From: Marinobacter nauticus
GTDB taxonomy: Bacteria; Pseudomonadota; Gammaproteobacteria; Pseudomonadales; Oleiphilaceae
Direction of reading: 5' to 3'
DNA length: 64,000 nucleotides
NCBI RefSeq assembly: GCF_003634635.1
Contig: NZ_RBJB01000003.1
Span: 682,001-746,000 of the forward strand
Below, one piece after another: positions 19,649 to 31,435 of the stretch; position 1 is the first letter of the stretch; the number at the start of each line of letters is the position of its first letter. The notes under the pieces were generated by a model that saw only the letters and a program-made list of their open reading frames with translations, made no database searches and was not told the origin of the DNA. A program made the translations under genes and the position numbers.

Positions 19649-19686
19649 GAAAAAACCCGCCAGGCTTCAGGCCGGGCGGGTTTTTC
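19649..19686. terminator. Bidirectional intrinsic terminator between the hydrolase gene and pnp
   Basis: AAAAACCCGCC pairs with GGCGGGTTTTT; A-run on one side and T-run on the other serve both convergent genes. Confidence 0.88.
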
Positions 19687-19701
19687 TAACCAAGAATGAT
19701 C

Positions 19702-21822
19702 TTAGTCAGCGAAGTCAGTCGGCTGCTCGCCTTCTTTGACTTCCTTCATGGACAGCTTGACGCGACCACGGTTGTCCACATCCAGTACCTTGACCAGAAC
19801 TTCCTGACCTTCGCTCAGCTCGTCAGTGACGTTCTCGATACGGCGCTCGGAGATCTGGGAAATGTGCACCAGACCATCCTTGCCGGGCAGGATGTTAACA
19901 AAGGCACCGAAGTCCACAATCCGCTCAACGCGGCCCTTGTAGATAGCACCCACTTCGATCTCGGCAGTGATTTCTTTCACGCGATTCACGGCAGCCTGTG
20001 CGGCCGCAGCGTTGTCGGCGTAGATCTTCACGTTGCCGTCGTCGTCCAGGTCGATGGAAGCGCCGGTCTCGTCGCAAATACCACGGATGGTTGCGCCACC
20101 CTTACCGATTACATCACGGATCTTGTCCGGATGAATCTTGATGGTGGTGATGCTCGGAGCGCGATCAGACAGCTCGGCGCGGGGCTCGGCGATCACTTTG
20201 TTCATCTCGTCCAGGATGTGCAGACGCGCAGCGTTGGCCTGCTCCAGGGCGATTTCCATGATTTCGTCGGTAATACCCTGAATTTTGATGTCCATCTGCA
20301 GGGCCGTGACGCCCTCTTTGGTACCGGCAACCTTGAAATCCATGTCACCCAGGTGATCTTCGTCACCCAGGATATCAGTCAGGACCGCGAACTTGTCGCC
20401 TTCCTTGACCAGACCCATGGCGATACCGGCCACCGGCGCCTTCAGCGGCACACCAGCATCCATCAGCGCCAGGGAAGAGCCACACACGGAAGCCATGGAA
20501 CTGGAACCGTTGGATTCAGTGATCTCGGAAACCGCACGAATGGCATACGGGAACTCTTCGATGGTCGGCATAACCGCGGCTACACCACGCTTGGCCAGAC
20601 GACCGTGACCAATTTCACGACGGCCCGGGCTGCCCATGCGGCCAGCTTCACCTACGGAGTACGGAGGGAAGTTGTAGTGGAACAGGAACGGGTCCTTGCG
20701 CTCACCTTCCAGGGCATCGATGATCTGCACGTCACGGGTGGTACCCAGCGTAGCGGTAACGATAGCCTGGGTCTCACCACGGGTGAACAGGGCGGAACCG
20801 TGAACGGACGGCAGTACGCCAACTTCCACCTTGATCGGGCGAACGGTCTTGTTGTCACGGCCATCGATACGCGGCTTGCCTTCGATAACCTGCAGACGAA
20901 CGACAGACTTCTCGACCTTACCGAAGTACTTCTTCACTTCCTCTTCGGAAGGCTGGCCTTCTTCTTCACCGGCCAGTTTTTCAACGGCAGCAGATTTGAT
21001 CTCACCCAGACGCTCGTAACGGGCCATCTTGTCACGGATAGCGTAGGCTTCTTCGATGGCACCACCGAACTCGGCCTTGATGGCGTTCAGCAGCTCCGTG
21101 TTTTCCGCCTCGGGCTGCCATTCCCAGCGCGGCTTGCCGTTCTCGGCAGCAAATTCCTTGATGGCAGTGATCGCAGTCTGCATTTCCTGGTGGCCGAACA
21201 GTACGGCGCCCAGCATCTGGTCCTCTGTCAGGCCTTTGGCCTCGGACTCAACCATCAGCACCGCTTCGTCGGTACCGGCCACAACCATGTCCAGCAGGGA
21301 AGTGCTGAGCTCTTCGAAGGTCGGGTTCAGGAAGTAGCCTTTCTCGTTGGTGTAACCCACACGGGCAGCACCAATCGGGCCGTCGAACGGGATACCGGAG
21401 ATGGCCAGGGCTGCAGATGCAGCAATCATGGCAGCGATATCCGGATCGTGGTTCTTGCTGGCAGACATAACCGTCAGCACAACCTGAACTTCGTTCATGT
21501 AGCCGTTCGGGAACAGCGGGCGAATCGGACGGTCGATCAGGCGGGAGGTCAGGGTCTCTTTCTCGGACGGACGACCTTCACGCTTGAAGAAGCCACCCGG
21601 GATTTTACCGGCGGCGTAGGTTTTTTCCTGGTAGTTCACAGTCAGGGGGAAGAAGCCCTGGCCCGGCTTGGGCTCTTTGGCGCCAACAACGGTGCCCAGA
21701 ACGGCAGTGTCGCCGGTGCTTACCAGTACCGCGCCGGTTGCCTGACGGGCAATACGACCGGTTTCCAGGGTGAAGGTTTCCCCACCCATTTCAAATGTCT
21801 TGATACGTGGTTGCAGTTCCAC
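19702..21822 (-). CDS. pnp: Polyribonucleotide nucleotidyltransferase (PNPase)
   Basis: 706 residues: two RNase PH domains joined by a helical linker, then KH ([14 protein letters not shown]) and S1 ([20 protein letters not shown]) RNA-binding domains. PNPase phosphorolytically degrades RNA 3' to 5' and works in the degradosome. The start is taken as GTG at 21820-21822 because AGGAG lies six bases before it and the N-terminus ([13 protein letters not shown]) then matches the family. The ATGs further upstream lack ribosome sites. Downstream of rpsO, with a long RNase III-type hairpin between, the arrangement known in E. coli. Confidence 0.96.
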   Translation of the reverse strand: MELQPRIKTFEMGGETFTLETGRIARQATGAVLVSTGDTAVLGTVVGAKEPKPGQGFFPLTVNYQEKTYAAGKIPGGFFKREGRPSEKETLTSRLIDRPIRPLFPNGYMNEVQVVLTVMSASKNHDPDIAAMIAASAALAISGIPFDGPIGAARVGYTNEKGYFLNPTFEELSTSLLDMVVAGTDEAVLMVESEAKGLTEDQMLGAVLFGHQEMQTAITAIKEFAAENGKPRWEWQPEAENTELLNAIKAEFGGAIEEAYAIRDKMARYERLGEIKSAAVEKLAGEEEGQPSEEEVKKYFGKVEKSVVRLQVIEGKPRIDGRDNKTVRPIKVEVGVLPSVHGSALFTRGETQAIVTATLGTTRDVQIIDALEGERKDPFLFHYNFPPYSVGEAGRMGSPGRREIGHGRLAKRGVAAVMPTIEEFPYAIRAVSEITESNGSSSMASVCGSSLALMDAGVPLKAPVAGIAMGLVKEGDKFAVLTDILGDEDHLGDMDFKVAGTKEGVTALQMDIKIQGITDEIMEIALEQANAARLHILDEMNKVIAEPRAELSDRAPSITTIKIHPDKIRDVIGKGGATIRGICDETGASIDLDDDGNVKIYADNAAAAQAAVNRVKEITAEIEVGAIYKGRVERIVDFGAFVNILPGKDGLVHISQISERRIENVTDELSEGQEVLVKVLDVDNRGRVKLSMKEVKEGEQPTDFAD

Positions 21823-22161
21823 AATAAACTCCTGCATTTTCAGCGGTTTTGATTCTGGCCAATGACCCATTCATTCGCCATTTTCCAACAACTGCAGCAG
21901 TCTGATCAGTGAACCGAAAGGCAACCCGTCTGAAAGCTAACAGGCTGTTGCAAAACCCCGGCCAGAGTTCCCGGGCTTTTCAACAACCTGCTATCAATAG
22001 CGGCTTTCCATTGTGACAGGGAAAATCCTTCGGTTTCACAGACAAATCAACTGCAGCAAAAAACGCTTCCTGCTTGTTCGGAATGAGCAAGGCAGGGAGC
22101 GGGAGAGAAGCACGGCTGAACCCGGGAACCCCCGGGCCAGCCATCAGGTCGCTAAACCGGA
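21823..22161 (-). promoter_or_regulatory. rpsO-pnp intergenic region with long processing hairpin (21941-21990)
   Basis: Bases 21941-21990 form a nearly continuous inverted repeat: CAGG-TGTTG-AAAA-CCGG pairs with CCGG-TTTT-AACA-CCTG with single-base mismatches. In E. coli the pnp leader contains an RNase III-cleaved hairpin through which PNPase represses its own synthesis; this element sits in the same place. A second imperfect stem (about 22063-22095) lies nearer the rpsO stop. No gene was seen in these 339 bases. Confidence 0.65.
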
Positions 22162-22431
22162 TTAGCGACGCAGACCCAGACGCTGGATCAGTTCCAGGTA
22201 ACGGTCAGCGTTCTTGCGCTTGAGGTAGTCCAGCAGCTTACGACGCTGGTTTACCATCCGGATCAGGCCGCGGCGGGAATGGTGATCCTGCTTGTTGGCC
22301 TTGAAGTGATCCTGCAGCTTGTTGATGTTGGCGCTCAGCAGAGCTACCTGAACCTCAGGGGAACCGGTATCGCCATCACCTTGCTGAAAATCTTTAACGA
22401 TCTGAGCTTTCTCACTGGCAGACAGTGCCAT
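22162..22431 (-). CDS. rpsO: 30S ribosomal protein S15
   Basis: 89 residues, full length, with the S15 signature [20 protein letters not shown] and the C-terminal [14 protein letters not shown]. It binds the central domain of 16S rRNA early in 30S assembly. It lies between truB and pnp in the usual order. In E. coli S15 represses its own mRNA; the 80-base gap to truB is the place to look for that site here. Confidence 0.98.
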   Translation of the reverse strand: MALSASEKAQIVKDFQQGDGDTGSPEVQVALLSANINKLQDHFKANKQDHHSRRGLIRMVNQRRKLLDYLKRKNADRYLELIQRLGLRR

Positions 22432-22511
22432 ATTTCACCTCATTGGTTGCGATGCATAAGTATTCAGCCGAACCGCGCATCTCTACAGCCCGGCTAATCA
22501 GCAAAAGGCGT

Positions 22512-23435
22512 TTACCGTTTGCTGTTCTTGACCAGACGGCGCGGCACCAGTTGAGTGCCATCGCCTTCTGGCAATGCTTCTGCCAGCCCCACGAAAGAAT
22601 GCTCGCCATACAGGCGGACGAAACCTTCAAAGGGCTGACCCGGTATTCTAACCGGTTGTCCGTTCAAGATCGATACCAGCGGCACGCCGGACAATCGGTA
22701 CTCGGGAAACATGGTGAGGGCGGTTTCCGGCGGCAACAGCAGGCCATCCAGGCTTTCCCCGCGCTCGCGCATGGCTTCCAGGTCTTTGACATCGTGGGCA
22801 TTTGCCAGGGTGTAGCCGGAGGCCAGGGTGCGACGCAGAGCACTGACATGAGCTCCACAGCCCAGAACCTCACCAATATCCTCAACCAGTGAGCGGATAT
22901 ACGTACCCTTGGTACAGGTAACCGCAAGATCCAGCTCCTGTTCCCGAACCGCCAACAATTTGAGCTCGTAAATGGTCACCGGCCTGGCCGGGCGCTCAAT
23001 TTCGATACCCTCGCGGGCGTATTCGTACAGTGGTTTGCCCTGATGCTTCAGAGCCGAGTACATGGAGGGCACTTGCTGAATGTCGCCACGGAACCGGGCC
23101 AGTACGGCCTCCACTTCTTCCTCACTGAAGTGGGGAACCGGCTTTTCCTCCACCACAGCCCCTTCGCTGTCTCCGGTTTCTGTCCGGATGCCCAGGCGTG
23201 CGGTGGTGATATACGCCTTGTCACTGTCCAGCATGGTCTGGGAGAACTTGGTGGCCTCACCAAAACACAGGGGCAGCACGCCAGTGGCGAGCGGATCAAG
23301 CGCACCGGTATGGCCGGCCTTCGCCGCACCATACAGGCGCTTGACCTGCTGCAGAATCCCGTTGGAGGTAACGCCCTGGGGCTTGTCGATTACCAGGATG
23401 CCGTTTACGTCACGGCCTTTGCGTCTTCGGCTCAA
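22512..23435 (-). CDS. truB: tRNA pseudouridine-55 synthase
   Basis: 307 residues. The catalytic aspartate is Asp47 in [22 protein letters not shown] and the C-terminal PUA-like region follow. It makes pseudouridine 55 in the T-loop of tRNAs. The start is a TTG at 23433-23435 that overlaps the rbfA stop (TTGA); there is no in-frame ATG before the conserved NGILVIDKP segment, so TTG is the only plausible start. Confidence 0.96.
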   Translation of the reverse strand: MSRRRKGRDVNGILVIDKPQGVTSNGILQQVKRLYGAAKAGHTGALDPLATGVLPLCFGEATKFSQTMLDSDKAYITTARLGIRTETGDSEGAVVEEKPVPHFSEEEVEAVLARFRGDIQQVPSMYSALKHQGKPLYEYAREGIEIERPARPVTIYELKLLAVREQELDLAVTCTKGTYIRSLVEDIGEVLGCGAHVSALRRTLASGYTLANAHDVKDLEAMRERGESLDGLLLPPETALTMFPEYRLSGVPLVSILNGQPVRIPGQPFEGFVRLYGEHSFVGLAEALPEGDGTQLVPRRLVKNSKR

Positions 23436-23863
23436 GCGTCACGCTCCGGGTTATCGGAAACCGGGTCATCATTATCGTCCCGGGGCACGGCAGGCTTGTC
23501 GCCAACCGCTTCGCGGATCAGGCGATCCATCTTGCGGCTCTGCCCCAACAGCTTGTCGAAGTGAAACCGCAGATGGGGCACCACACGCAATTTCATGGCG
23601 CGACCAACCTGCCCGCGCAGAAACCCGGAGGCCTTGTTCAACACCGTCAGGGAGTCCTGCACTTCGGGTGAATCTTCGGTGAGCTCCTCGGTGGACAGCA
23701 ACGAAATATAGATATCGGCATAGCCTAGGTCACGGCTGACTTTCACATCATTAACCGTGACCATACCAACGCGAGGATCCTTCACCTCGCGCTGGATCAG
23801 CTGCGCCAGCTCTCGCTGCATCTGATCGCCGATGCGATCTACGCGACTGTATTCCCGTGCCAT
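23432..23863 (-). CDS. rbfA: Ribosome-binding factor A
   Basis: 143 residues with the RbfA KH-like fold ([32 protein letters not shown]). It assists late 16S rRNA maturation and cold adaptation. The C-terminal tail (about residues 120-143) is acidic and variable. Overlaps infB by one base (TGATG) and truB by four. Confidence 0.96.
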   Translation of the reverse strand: MAREYSRVDRIGDQMQRELAQLIQREVKDPRVGMVTVNDVKVSRDLGYADIYISLLSTEELTEDSPEVQDSLTVLNKASGFLRGQVGRAMKLRVVPHLRFHFDKLLGQSRKMDRLIREAVGDKPAVPRDDNDDPVSDNPERDA

Positions 23864-26409
23864 CAGGCCCCCGTGGACTCAAGCTGACGTTCAACACGGA
23901 CGCGATCGAATACTTCGATCTGGTCGCCCACTTTCACGTCGTAGCCTTTAACACCGATACCACATTCCATACCGTTGCGAACTTCCGCCACATCGTCCTT
24001 GAAGCGACGCAGGGATTCCAGCTCGCCTTCAAAGATCACCACGTTGTCACGCAGTACGCGGATCGGCTTATTACGGTATACGGTGCCCTCAGTCACCATA
24101 CAGCCAGCCACCTGACCGAATTTCGGCGAACGGAATACGTCACGCACATCGGCAATGCCCACGATATCTTCGCGGAATTCCGGCTTGAGCATGCCTGTCA
24201 AAGCCGCTTTCACATCATCAATCAGGTTATAGATGATGCTGTAATAGCGCAGATCCAGACCTTCCTGCTCAACCAGACGCTTGGATGCGGTATCCGCACG
24301 CACGTTGAAGCCGAAAATAACGGCGTTGGTGGCCATGGCCAGGCTGACGTCGGTCTCGGCGATACCGCCAACACCAGACGAAACAATTTTCACCTGAACC
24401 TCGTCGTTGCCCAGGTCCTGCAGAGCCTTGGTAATGGCTTCCAGAGAACCACGCACGTCGGTCTTGAGCACAACGTTGAGGGTCTTGACCTCGTCCTTGC
24501 CCATATTCTCGAACATGTTCTCGAGCTTGGCAGCTTGCTGGCGCTGGAGACGTTGCTCACGCTCACGGGTCTGACGGAATTCAGCCAGCTCTTTGGCTTT
24601 TTTCTCGTCAGCCACAGCGAAGAATTCGTCACCGGCGTCTGGCGTGCCGTTCAGGCCCAGAATCTCGACCGGAATCGACGGACCAGCTTCTTTCACCTGG
24701 CGCCCGGCTTCGTCGGTCATGGCGCGCACCTTACCGAAGAAGGAACCGGCCACCACCATGTCGCCCTGGCGAAGCGTACCGTTCTGAACCAGCACGGTAG
24801 CAACAGAACCACGGCCGCGTTCCAGGCTGGATTCAACCACAACACCTTTCGCCGCTGCATCCGGGGACGCTTCCAGCTCAAGGATTTCAGCCTGCAGCAA
24901 GACGGCTTCCAAGAGGTCATCGATGCCCATACCGGTGTGTGCAGAAACAGGCACGAACTGAACGTCGCCGCCCCAGTCTTCGGGAATGACTTCCAGAGCT
25001 GAAAGCTCGTTCTTGATGCGGTCCGGATCGGCTTCTTCTTTGTCCATTTTGTTGATGGCAACCACGATCGGTACGCCGGCAGAACGGGCGTGCTCAACGG
25101 CTTCCTTGGTTTGAGGCATAACACCGTCGTCGGCTGCCACCACCAGGATAACGATGTCGGTACACTGGGCACCACGAGCACGCATGGCGGTAAACGCGGC
25201 GTGGCCCGGGGTATCCAGGAAGGACACCATGCCGTGTTCAGTTTCTACATGGTAAGCACCAATGTGCTGGGTAATACCACCGGATTCACCGGCAGCAACC
25301 TTGGCGCGGCGGATATGGTCCAGCAGTGAGGTCTTACCATGGTCAACGTGACCCATGACACTGACAACCGGCGCGCGCTTGATCTTCTCTTTGCCTTCGT
25401 CCGGGCCGGTGATTTCGCTCAGGACTTCCTCTTCGAAAGCATCCTCGCTCACCGCTTTGGGCTTGTGGCCCAGCTCTTCGGTAACCAGGATCGCCGTTTC
25501 CTGATCCAGCGCCTGATTGATGGTTGCCATCACCCCCATACCCATCAGGGTCTTGATAACATCAGCGGACTTGACGGCCATGCGCTGGGCGAGATCACCA
25601 ACGGTGATGGTTTCCGGAATCTGTACTTCTCTGACCATGGGCTTTGTGGGCCTCTCGAAAGCATGACGCTTTTCTTTCGGTTTCTTTTTGGCCCGCAGCG
25701 GCTTGCGAAGAGTGGTTTCCTCTTCGTCTTCGCTCAGTACTACCGGTTCTTCTACCGGACGGCTGCGAGGACCGCGATGGCCAGCCTGCTTCTTCTTCGG
25801 CTTGCCTTCTTCAATATCATCGCCGCGCTCACGCACCTTCTCTTTTTTCTTCTTCGGCTTGCGATCCCGACCTTCATCCTCAGGCGGAGGCATGGGAATA
25901 TCCTCCGGCGCGATGGCAGGCTCTGCGGATTCTGCAGCAGGTTCCGGAGCAGCCTTGGCTTCGGTTTCCGCTGCGGCCGGAGCTTCCGTTTCAGGGGCTT
26001 CGGCAGGTGCAGCTTCCGCTGCGACCTTCGGCGTTTCTTCCACCGGTGCCTGCTCTTCGGCCGGTGCCTGTACCGGCTCTTCCGCTACCGGCGCCTCAGC
26101 TTCCGGTTCGGGTTGCAGCTCTGCACGCTTGATATAGGTGCGGCGCTTGCGCACTTCTACGTTGACAGTCTTGGCCTTGCCGGCCTTAAGCGTCGTCGTG
26201 GTCTTGCGCTTGAGTGTAATCTTCCGCGGTTCAGCTTCCGCCTCGCCATGGTTTTTTCTCAGATAGGCCAGCAACTGCTGCTTCTCATCGCTGGTGACAG
26301 CGTCGTTTTCGCTGCGGGCTTTCAGGCCCGCTTCCACGATCTGCTTCAGCAAACGATCCACGGGAGCGCCTACATCTGCGGCCAGTTGTTTTACCGTTAC
26401 TTCAGCCAT
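23863..26409 (-). CDS. infB: Translation initiation factor IF-2
   Basis: 848 residues: IF2 N-terminal domain (1-50), a low-complexity Ala/Glu/Pro-rich linker (about 98-175) and Lys-rich stretch, a second IF2_N domain (about 268-320), the GTPase domain with G1 GHVDHGKT at 352-359 and NKMD, and C-terminal domains that bind fMet-tRNA. It positions initiator tRNA on the 30S subunit. Situated between nusA and rbfA as in most proteobacteria. Confidence 0.97.
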   Translation of the reverse strand: MAEVTVKQLAADVGAPVDRLLKQIVEAGLKARSENDAVTSDEKQQLLAYLRKNHGEAEAEPRKITLKRKTTTTLKAGKAKTVNVEVRKRRTYIKRAELQPEPEAEAPVAEEPVQAPAEEQAPVEETPKVAAEAAPAEAPETEAPAAAETEAKAAPEPAAESAEPAIAPEDIPMPPPEDEGRDRKPKKKKEKVRERGDDIEEGKPKKKQAGHRGPRSRPVEEPVVLSEDEEETTLRKPLRAKKKPKEKRHAFERPTKPMVREVQIPETITVGDLAQRMAVKSADVIKTLMGMGVMATINQALDQETAILVTEELGHKPKAVSEDAFEEEVLSEITGPDEGKEKIKRAPVVSVMGHVDHGKTSLLDHIRRAKVAAGESGGITQHIGAYHVETEHGMVSFLDTPGHAAFTAMRARGAQCTDIVILVVAADDGVMPQTKEAVEHARSAGVPIVVAINKMDKEEADPDRIKNELSALEVIPEDWGGDVQFVPVSAHTGMGIDDLLEAVLLQAEILELEASPDAAAKGVVVESSLERGRGSVATVLVQNGTLRQGDMVVAGSFFGKVRAMTDEAGRQVKEAGPSIPVEILGLNGTPDAGDEFFAVADEKKAKELAEFRQTREREQRLQRQQAAKLENMFENMGKDEVKTLNVVLKTDVRGSLEAITKALQDLGNDEVQVKIVSSGVGGIAETDVSLAMATNAVIFGFNVRADTASKRLVEQEGLDLRYYSIIYNLIDDVKAALTGMLKPEFREDIVGIADVRDVFRSPKFGQVAGCMVTEGTVYRNKPIRVLRDNVVIFEGELESLRRFKDDVAEVRNGMECGIGVKGYDVKVGDQIEVFDRVRVERQLESTGA

Positions 26410-26429
26410 ACTGGTCCTCCTCTCCCGAA

Positions 26430-27923
26430 TCAGGCCTGGTCTTCAAACCAGGGTGCGCGCGCAGTCATAATCAACTGACCAGCACGCTCTTCATCCATAC
26501 CTTCAATTTCGAGCAGCTCATCAATCGACTGCTCCGCCAGATCTTCCATTGTGCGCACGCCCATGCCGGCAAGCTTGAATGCCAGCGCCCGGTCCATGCC
26601 GTCCATGTTCAGAAGATCGTCTTCGGGCTCAGCGCCCTCCAGGGCTTCTTCACTGGCCAGCGCCTGGTTCAGCAATACGTCTTTGGCACGACGGCGCAAT
26701 TCAGTGACGGTTTCCTCGTCAAAGCCCTCAATCGCCAGCATTTCTTCCATCGGTACGTAGGCCACCTCTTCAATGGAGGTAAAGCCTTCCTCGATAAGAA
26801 CACCGGCAAATTCTTCATCAACATCCAGATGAGCGGTAAAGTGTTCAAGCAGGCGGTTGTATTCCTGCTCCTGGCGCTCACCGGCTTCTTCTTCCGTCAT
26901 CACGTTCAGGGTCCAACCGGTCAGCTCGGTCGCCAGACGAACGTTCTGGCCGTTCCGGCCAATGGCCTGCGCCAGGTTATCTTCGGCAACGGCTACATCC
27001 ATGGTGTGACGGTCTTCATCCATGACAATGGAGGCGACCTCAGCAGGCGCCATCGCGTTGATGACCAACTGAGCCGGGTTATCGTCGTAAAGCACGATAT
27101 CCACACGCTCACCGCCCAGCTCATTAGACACTGCCTGTACGCGGGAGCCCCGCATACCAACACAAGCGCCAACCGGATCAATACGGCGGTCGTTGGTCTT
27201 CACCGCAATCTTGGCCCGGGAGCCCGGATCGCGAGCGGCACCGCGAATCTCGATCAGTTCCTCGGCAATCTCGGGAACCTCGATGCGGAAAAGCTCGATC
27301 AGCATTTGCGAATCGGTACGGCTCAGAATCAGCTGTGGTCCGCGATGATCGGTGCGAATCTCCAGCAGCAGAGCACGAACGCGGTCGCCCATCCGGAAGG
27401 TTTCACGGGGAATCAGGTGCTCACGGGGAAGCAGAGCTTCTGCGTTGCCACCCAGATCCACAATCACATTGTCCCGGGTCACCTTCTTGACGGTACCGGA
27501 CACCAGCTCACCGATACGATCGCGGTAGCTGTCGACAATCTTCATGCGCTCGGCTTCGCGCACTTTCTGGAAGATGATCTGCTTGGCCGCCTGGGCACCA
27601 ATGCGCCCGAACGCCACAGACTCCACCTTCTCTTCGTACATATCACCCGGCTTCAGATTGGTGTCGATCTCTTCCGCTTCCTGCAGGGTCAGCTCAGTGC
27701 CCAACGCAGGAACGGCATCATTATCGACCACCAGCCAGCGGCGGAAGGTTTCGTATTCTCCGGTGCGGCGATCAATGGCAACCCGGATATCCGCCTCTTC
27801 GTCTTCATAACGTTTCTTGGCAGCGGTAGCGAGTGCGAGTTCAATCGCCTCGAAAATCACATCCTTCTCGACACCTTTCTCGTTCGAGACGGATTCCACT
27901 ACCAGCAAGATCTCTTTACTCAT
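26430..27923 (-). CDS. nusA: Transcription termination/antitermination protein NusA
   Basis: 497 residues: N-terminal RNA polymerase-binding domain, S1 domain ([21 protein letters not shown]), two KH domains ([35 protein letters not shown]), and two C-terminal acidic repeats (about 365-425 and 435-495) as in E. coli. It modulates pausing, intrinsic termination and rrn antitermination. The cluster of terminators upstream of rimP may allow NusA to control its own operon. Confidence 0.97.
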   Translation of the reverse strand: MSKEILLVVESVSNEKGVEKDVIFEAIELALATAAKKRYEDEEADIRVAIDRRTGEYETFRRWLVVDNDAVPALGTELTLQEAEEIDTNLKPGDMYEEKVESVAFGRIGAQAAKQIIFQKVREAERMKIVDSYRDRIGELVSGTVKKVTRDNVIVDLGGNAEALLPREHLIPRETFRMGDRVRALLLEIRTDHRGPQLILSRTDSQMLIELFRIEVPEIAEELIEIRGAARDPGSRAKIAVKTNDRRIDPVGACVGMRGSRVQAVSNELGGERVDIVLYDDNPAQLVINAMAPAEVASIVMDEDRHTMDVAVAEDNLAQAIGRNGQNVRLATELTGWTLNVMTEEEAGERQEQEYNRLLEHFTAHLDVDEEFAGVLIEEGFTSIEEVAYVPMEEMLAIEGFDEETVTELRRRAKDVLLNQALASEEALEGAEPEDDLLNMDGMDRALAFKLAGMGVRTMEDLAEQSIDELLEIEGMDEERAGQLIMTARAPWFEDQA

Positions 27924-27977
27924 GGGATTGCCCTGCCCTCAAAATAAACGATACATCTATAGATTTATTCGAATGTG

Positions 27978-28439
27978 TCACTCGAAAACCGGCACGATGT
28001 TGGCTTTTTCGATACTGTCGAAGGGCAACAGGTATTCGTGGTCATCTACTACAACTACCACGTCGTCGCCCTCCACCCCTTTGATCAGGCCCAGGAATTT
28101 GCGCCGGCCCTCAAACGCCATACGCAGCTTGATCTGCACTTTATGACCAATAAATGCCTCGTACTGCTCCAGCCGGAACAGCGGCCGGTCCATACCGGGC
28201 GAAGACACTTCCAGCGTATATTCGGTCTGGATGGGGTCTTCCACATCCATCACCCCGCTGACCTGACGACTGACTTTCTCGCAGTCGTCGATCGCGATGC
28301 CGTTCTCAGCATCATCAATAAACACCCGAAGTTTGGAATGGTGTCCATGGGAGCGGAATTCAATTCCCCAGAACTCATAACCCAGACCCTCGACCACCGG
28401 GCGCAGGATGTCTTCCAGTTGTTTCAGTTTGGCTGACAA
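27978..28439 (-). CDS. rimP: Ribosome maturation factor RimP
   Basis: 153 residues, with the family segments [21 protein letters not shown] and [15 protein letters not shown]. It is needed for 30S subunit assembly. First protein gene of the rimP-nusA-infB-rbfA-truB-rpsO-pnp cluster, placed just downstream of tandem terminators that follow tRNA-Leu. Confidence 0.96.
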   Translation of the reverse strand: MSAKLKQLEDILRPVVEGLGYEFWGIEFRSHGHHSKLRVFIDDAENGIAIDDCEKVSRQVSGVMDVEDPIQTEYTLEVSSPGMDRPLFRLEQYEAFIGHKVQIKLRMAFEGRRKFLGLIKGVEGDDVVVVVDDHEYLLPFDSIEKANIVPVFE

Positions 28440-28480
28440 GTGTCGCCGCCTCCGTTTCCGAATTTTCAGGGTACAAAAAC

Positions 28481-28571
28481 AAAAAAAGGGCTGTTAATCA
28501 GCCCTTTTATGCACCAGGGCCCTTTGCGCCAGGCCCCTTAATCAAAAAGCCCCTGAAACATGGGGCCTTTT
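28481..28571 (-). terminator. Tandem terminators between tRNA-Leu and rimP
   Basis: Transcribing leftward from the tRNA, the first hairpin (28544-28571; GCCCC/GGGGC stem) is followed by TTTTT, a middle AGGGCC/GGCCCCT-type stem is at about 28515-28538, and the last (28481-28508; GGGCTG/CAGCCC) ends in seven T. The last lies only about 40 bases before rimP. In E. coli, terminators between metY and rimP are partly read through; this looks like the same design. The 28440-28752 gap contains no gene. Confidence 0.8.
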
Positions 28572-28752
28572 GTTGCAAGAATTCGCAAAGCGCCAACCCT
28601 TTCAAGCGCTCTGCCGACAGACACCTGGCCTGCCTGGAAGCCTCGATGCTCGCAGGCTCCAATATCCGCGGGAGTATAGTGACGCCACGCGGACTGGTCA
28701 AGGACTGACCAAAAAAAACGGCCTGGGTTTGCCAAGCCGTCTTCTTTTAATA

Positions 28753-28837
28753 TGGTGCCCGGGGCCGGACTCGAACCGGCACAGCTTTCGCTACCACCCC
28801 CTCAAGATGGCGTGTCTACCAGTTTCACCACCCGGGC
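28753..28837 (-). tRNA. tRNA-Leu (anticodon GAG)
   Basis: An 85-base tRNA including an encoded CCA end. Acceptor GCCCGGG pairs with CCCGGGC, the T-arm reads CCGGTTCGAGTCCGG, and the variable arm is long, as in class II tRNAs. The anticodon loop CTTGAGG gives GAG (anticodon bases 28801-28803), reading CTC/CTT leucine codons. Located between secG and rimP, the usual place in gammaproteobacteria. Confidence 0.97.
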
Positions 28838-28845
28838 ATCATTCT

Positions 28846-29229
28846 TTACTCGAGTTCGGGGAGCGCGTCCCCACCCTCGGATTCGCTGTTGGCTGCAGGC
28901 TCATCAGCAGAGGGCGCCTGCTCAGCTTGCGCACCTGCCTGAGACGATTCCTGAACAACCGGAATACCTGCCTCGCCAGCCACTTCGGCGCGCTGCTTGG
29001 CAAAAATCGCCAGCGAAAAACTTGTCACAAAAAAGATAACCGCCATAAAAGTGGTCATCCGCGTCAGGAAGCTTCCGCTGCCCTGACTACCAAACACGGT
29101 CTGGGACGCACCACCACCGAAAGCCGCTCCGGCGTCTGCACCCTTGCCCTGCTGGATCAGAACCAGGCCCACCAGCGACACGGCGATCACGACGTGAACA
29201 ACAACTACCAGTGTTTCCAACCAATCCAT
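28846..29229 (-). CDS. secG: Preprotein translocase subunit SecG
   Basis: 127 residues with two transmembrane helices (about 5-25 and 52-74) and the conserved cytosolic loop GKGADAGAAFGGGASQTVFG. SecG assists SecYE-mediated protein export. The C-terminal tail (about 80-127) is a variable Glu/Ala/Ser-rich extension. It follows tpiA by 25 bases, as in pseudomonads. Confidence 0.95.
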   Translation of the reverse strand: MDWLETLVVVVHVVIAVSLVGLVLIQQGKGADAGAAFGGGASQTVFGSQGSGSFLTRMTTFMAVIFFVTSFSLAIFAKQRAEVAGEAGIPVVQESSQAGAQAEQAPSADEPAANSESEGGDALPELE

Positions 29230-29253
29230 ACAGACTCTCGTAAACGTGTCGGC

Positions 29254-30012
29254 TTAGACACCTGCCGGGAAAGACCGGCAAATGCTGATAAATTCTTCGG
29301 CCTTCAACGATGCACCACCGATGAGACCGCCATCAATATCCGGCTCTGCAAACAAAGCGGCCGCATTATCCGCTTTTACACTGCCGCCGTAAAGTACCGA
29401 AATCTCATTAGCCGGTGCATTCATACCATCCAGCACCTTGCGGATTTCCGAATGCATGGCCTGGGCATCGTCTGCCGTCGCGGTTTTTCCGGTTCCGATA
29501 GCCCAGACCGGCTCATACGCCACAACAACCCTGGACCACTGATCATCAGCCACAACTGACAACCCACTGCGAACCTGCTCGGCAACCACTGCTTCGGCTT
29601 GACCGGCTTCCCGCTCCGCGAGCGTTTCACCTACACACAGCACCGCAACCAAGCCACTCAACAGAACCTGCTCAACCTTGGCGGCTGCCACAGAATCCGT
29701 CTCACCAAACAACTGCCGGCGCTCGGAATGGCCCACCAGCACATAGCCACAACCCATATCGCGGGCCATTTCGGCGGAGATTTCTCCGGTATATGCGCCA
29801 GATTGCCACTGGGACACGTTCTGCGCACCGGTAGTGATCCGCCCACCTCCCTGCTCGGCAACCTGGCCCAGATAGATCGCAGGAGGGATAATAACCACCT
29901 CCACATCTTTGCCAACATTACCGGACTGCTCGCAAACTGCGCCAACCAGCTGTTTCACCAGATCTTTCGACCCGTTCATTTTCCAGTTTCCGGCAACAAT
30001 TCTGCGACGCAT
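29254..30012 (-). CDS. tpiA: Triosephosphate isomerase
   Basis: 252 residues starting at MRRRIVAGNWKMNG. The electrophilic His is in VGHSERR and the catalytic Glu in YEPVWAIGTG; GGSVKADN binds phosphate. It interconverts DHAP and glyceraldehyde 3-phosphate. The longer upstream frame has no matching N-terminus and is rejected. Confidence 0.97.
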   Translation of the reverse strand: MRRRIVAGNWKMNGSKDLVKQLVGAVCEQSGNVGKDVEVVIIPPAIYLGQVAEQGGGRITTGAQNVSQWQSGAYTGEISAEMARDMGCGYVLVGHSERRQLFGETDSVAAAKVEQVLLSGLVAVLCVGETLAEREAGQAEAVVAEQVRSGLSVVADDQWSRVVVAYEPVWAIGTGKTATADDAQAMHSEIRKVLDGMNAPANEISVLYGGSVKADNAAALFAEPDIDGGLIGGASLKAEEFISICRSFPAGV

Positions 30013-30091
30013 CTCTGTCCTCGACAGTCCCGAGCAAAAGGGAGGCGGAACTATACAGCAGTCACCCGCGGTACACAACCACCCTTCGAAA

Positions 30092-31435
30092 TCAGGGTGT
30101 TGAACGCTCCACCACGAGGGCAAGCTCTTCCACCACCCGGGTAATATCGTCTGCGCTCTGACCCTCGGCCATCACTCTGATCAGCGGCTCGGTGCCGGAT
30201 GCCCGCAGCAGAATGCGCCCGGCATCACCCAACGAAGCCTCTGCCCGCGCCATGGCCTCAACAATATCCGCCCTACCCAACGGATCAAACCGTTCGGCAA
30301 CGCGTACGTTGATCATTTTCTGCGGCAGCTTGCTCATACCGGCCCGCAGTTCTCCCATAGTCTTGCCGGACTTCCGCACTGCCAGCAGTACCTGCAACGC
30401 AGAGACAATACCGTCACCCGTGGTGGTGCAATCCCGGATCACCATATGCCCGGAACCCTCGCCTCCAATCAGCCAGTTATTGGCCAACAGGCGCTCCATC
30501 ACATAACGATCGCCAACCTTGGCCCGCTCGAACTCGACGCCGATTTCGCGCAGAGCCAACTCAACACCCAGGTTGGTCATTAACGTACCAACCACACCAC
30601 CGTGCAGCCGTCCTTCTGCCTGGCGCTGGGAAGCCAGGATATACAACAGTTCGTCGCCATCCACTTCGGAACCATCACGATCCACCATCAACACCCGATC
30701 GCCGTCACCGTCGAAGGCAATACCAAGATCAGCCTTTTTCTCGGCAACCGCCTGTTTCAGCGCGCCCAGATGGGTAGAGCCAACATTCAGGTTGATGTTC
30801 AAGCCATCTGGCTCGGCGCCAATCACCGTCACTTTCGCCCCCAGCTCACGGAACACTTTGGGCGCCACGTGGTAGGTAGCACCGTGAGCACAGTCAAGCA
30901 CCAGGTGCATGCCGTCGAGAGTAAACTCGTTTGGCACAGTACTTTTGCAGAACTCCACATAGCGACCGGGCGCATCGTCTACCCGGCTCGCCTTGCCCAG
31001 CTCTTCCGGCTCACACACTTCGATAGGCTGGTCCAGCCAGCGCTCAATCTCGGCTTCCAGGGCGTCGTCCAGTTTGGTACCGGCAGAAGAAAAGAATTTG
31101 ATGCCATTATCATGATGAGGGTTGTGGGAGGCACTGATGACAATTCCGGCAGATGCCCGGAAAGTTCGCGTGAGGTAGGCAATCGCCGGTGTCGGCATCG
31201 GCCCCAGCAACTTCACATCAACACCCGCCGCGGCCAGGCCAGCCTCCAGCGCCGATTCGAACATATAGCCGGACAACCGGGTATCCTTGCCGATCAGTAC
31301 GCTGTTGCGCTGGCCCGCACGCTTGAATGCCTGCCCCGCAGCCCACCCCAGATGCAGCATGAACTCCGGCGTAATCGGACTGTCTCCGACCCGGCCACGA
31401 ATGCCATCGGTACCAAAGTATTTGCGCTGGGTCAT
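30092..31435 (-). CDS. glmM: Phosphoglucosamine mutase
   Basis: 447 residues; the active-site phosphoserine is in [11 protein letters not shown] and the metal loop in DGDGDR. It converts glucosamine 6-phosphate to glucosamine 1-phosphate for UDP-GlcNAc synthesis. Overlaps the folP stop by one base (TGATG). Confidence 0.97.
   Translation of the reverse strand: MTQRKYFGTDGIRGRVGDSPITPEFMLHLGWAAGQAFKRAGQRNSVLIGKDTRLSGYMFESALEAGLAAAGVDVKLLGPMPTPAIAYLTRTFRASAGIVISASHNPHHDNGIKFFSSAGTKLDDALEAEIERWLDQPIEVCEPEELGKASRVDDAPGRYVEFCKSTVPNEFTLDGMHLVLDCAHGATYHVAPKVFRELGAKVTVIGAEPDGLNINLNVGSTHLGALKQAVAEKKADLGIAFDGDGDRVLMVDRDGSEVDGDELLYILASQRQAEGRLHGGVVGTLMTNLGVELALREIGVEFERAKVGDRYVMERLLANNWLIGGEGSGHMVIRDCTTTGDGIVSALQVLLAVRKSGKTMGELRAGMSKLPQKMINVRVAERFDPLGRADIVEAMARAEASLGDAGRILLRASGTEPLIRVMAEGQSADDITRVVEELALVVERSTP

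Noticed and set aside
19696..21852. 718-codon plus-strand frame opposite pnp, and similar long frames opposite carB, glmM and dnaK
   Set aside because: They mirror highly expressed GC-rich genes on the other strand and have no family segments; they are shadow frames.
25339..26478. 379-codon plus-strand frame opposite infB/nusA
   Set aside because: Its Arg/Phe/Gly-rich repeats are the complement of the Ala/Glu/Pro linker of IF-2.
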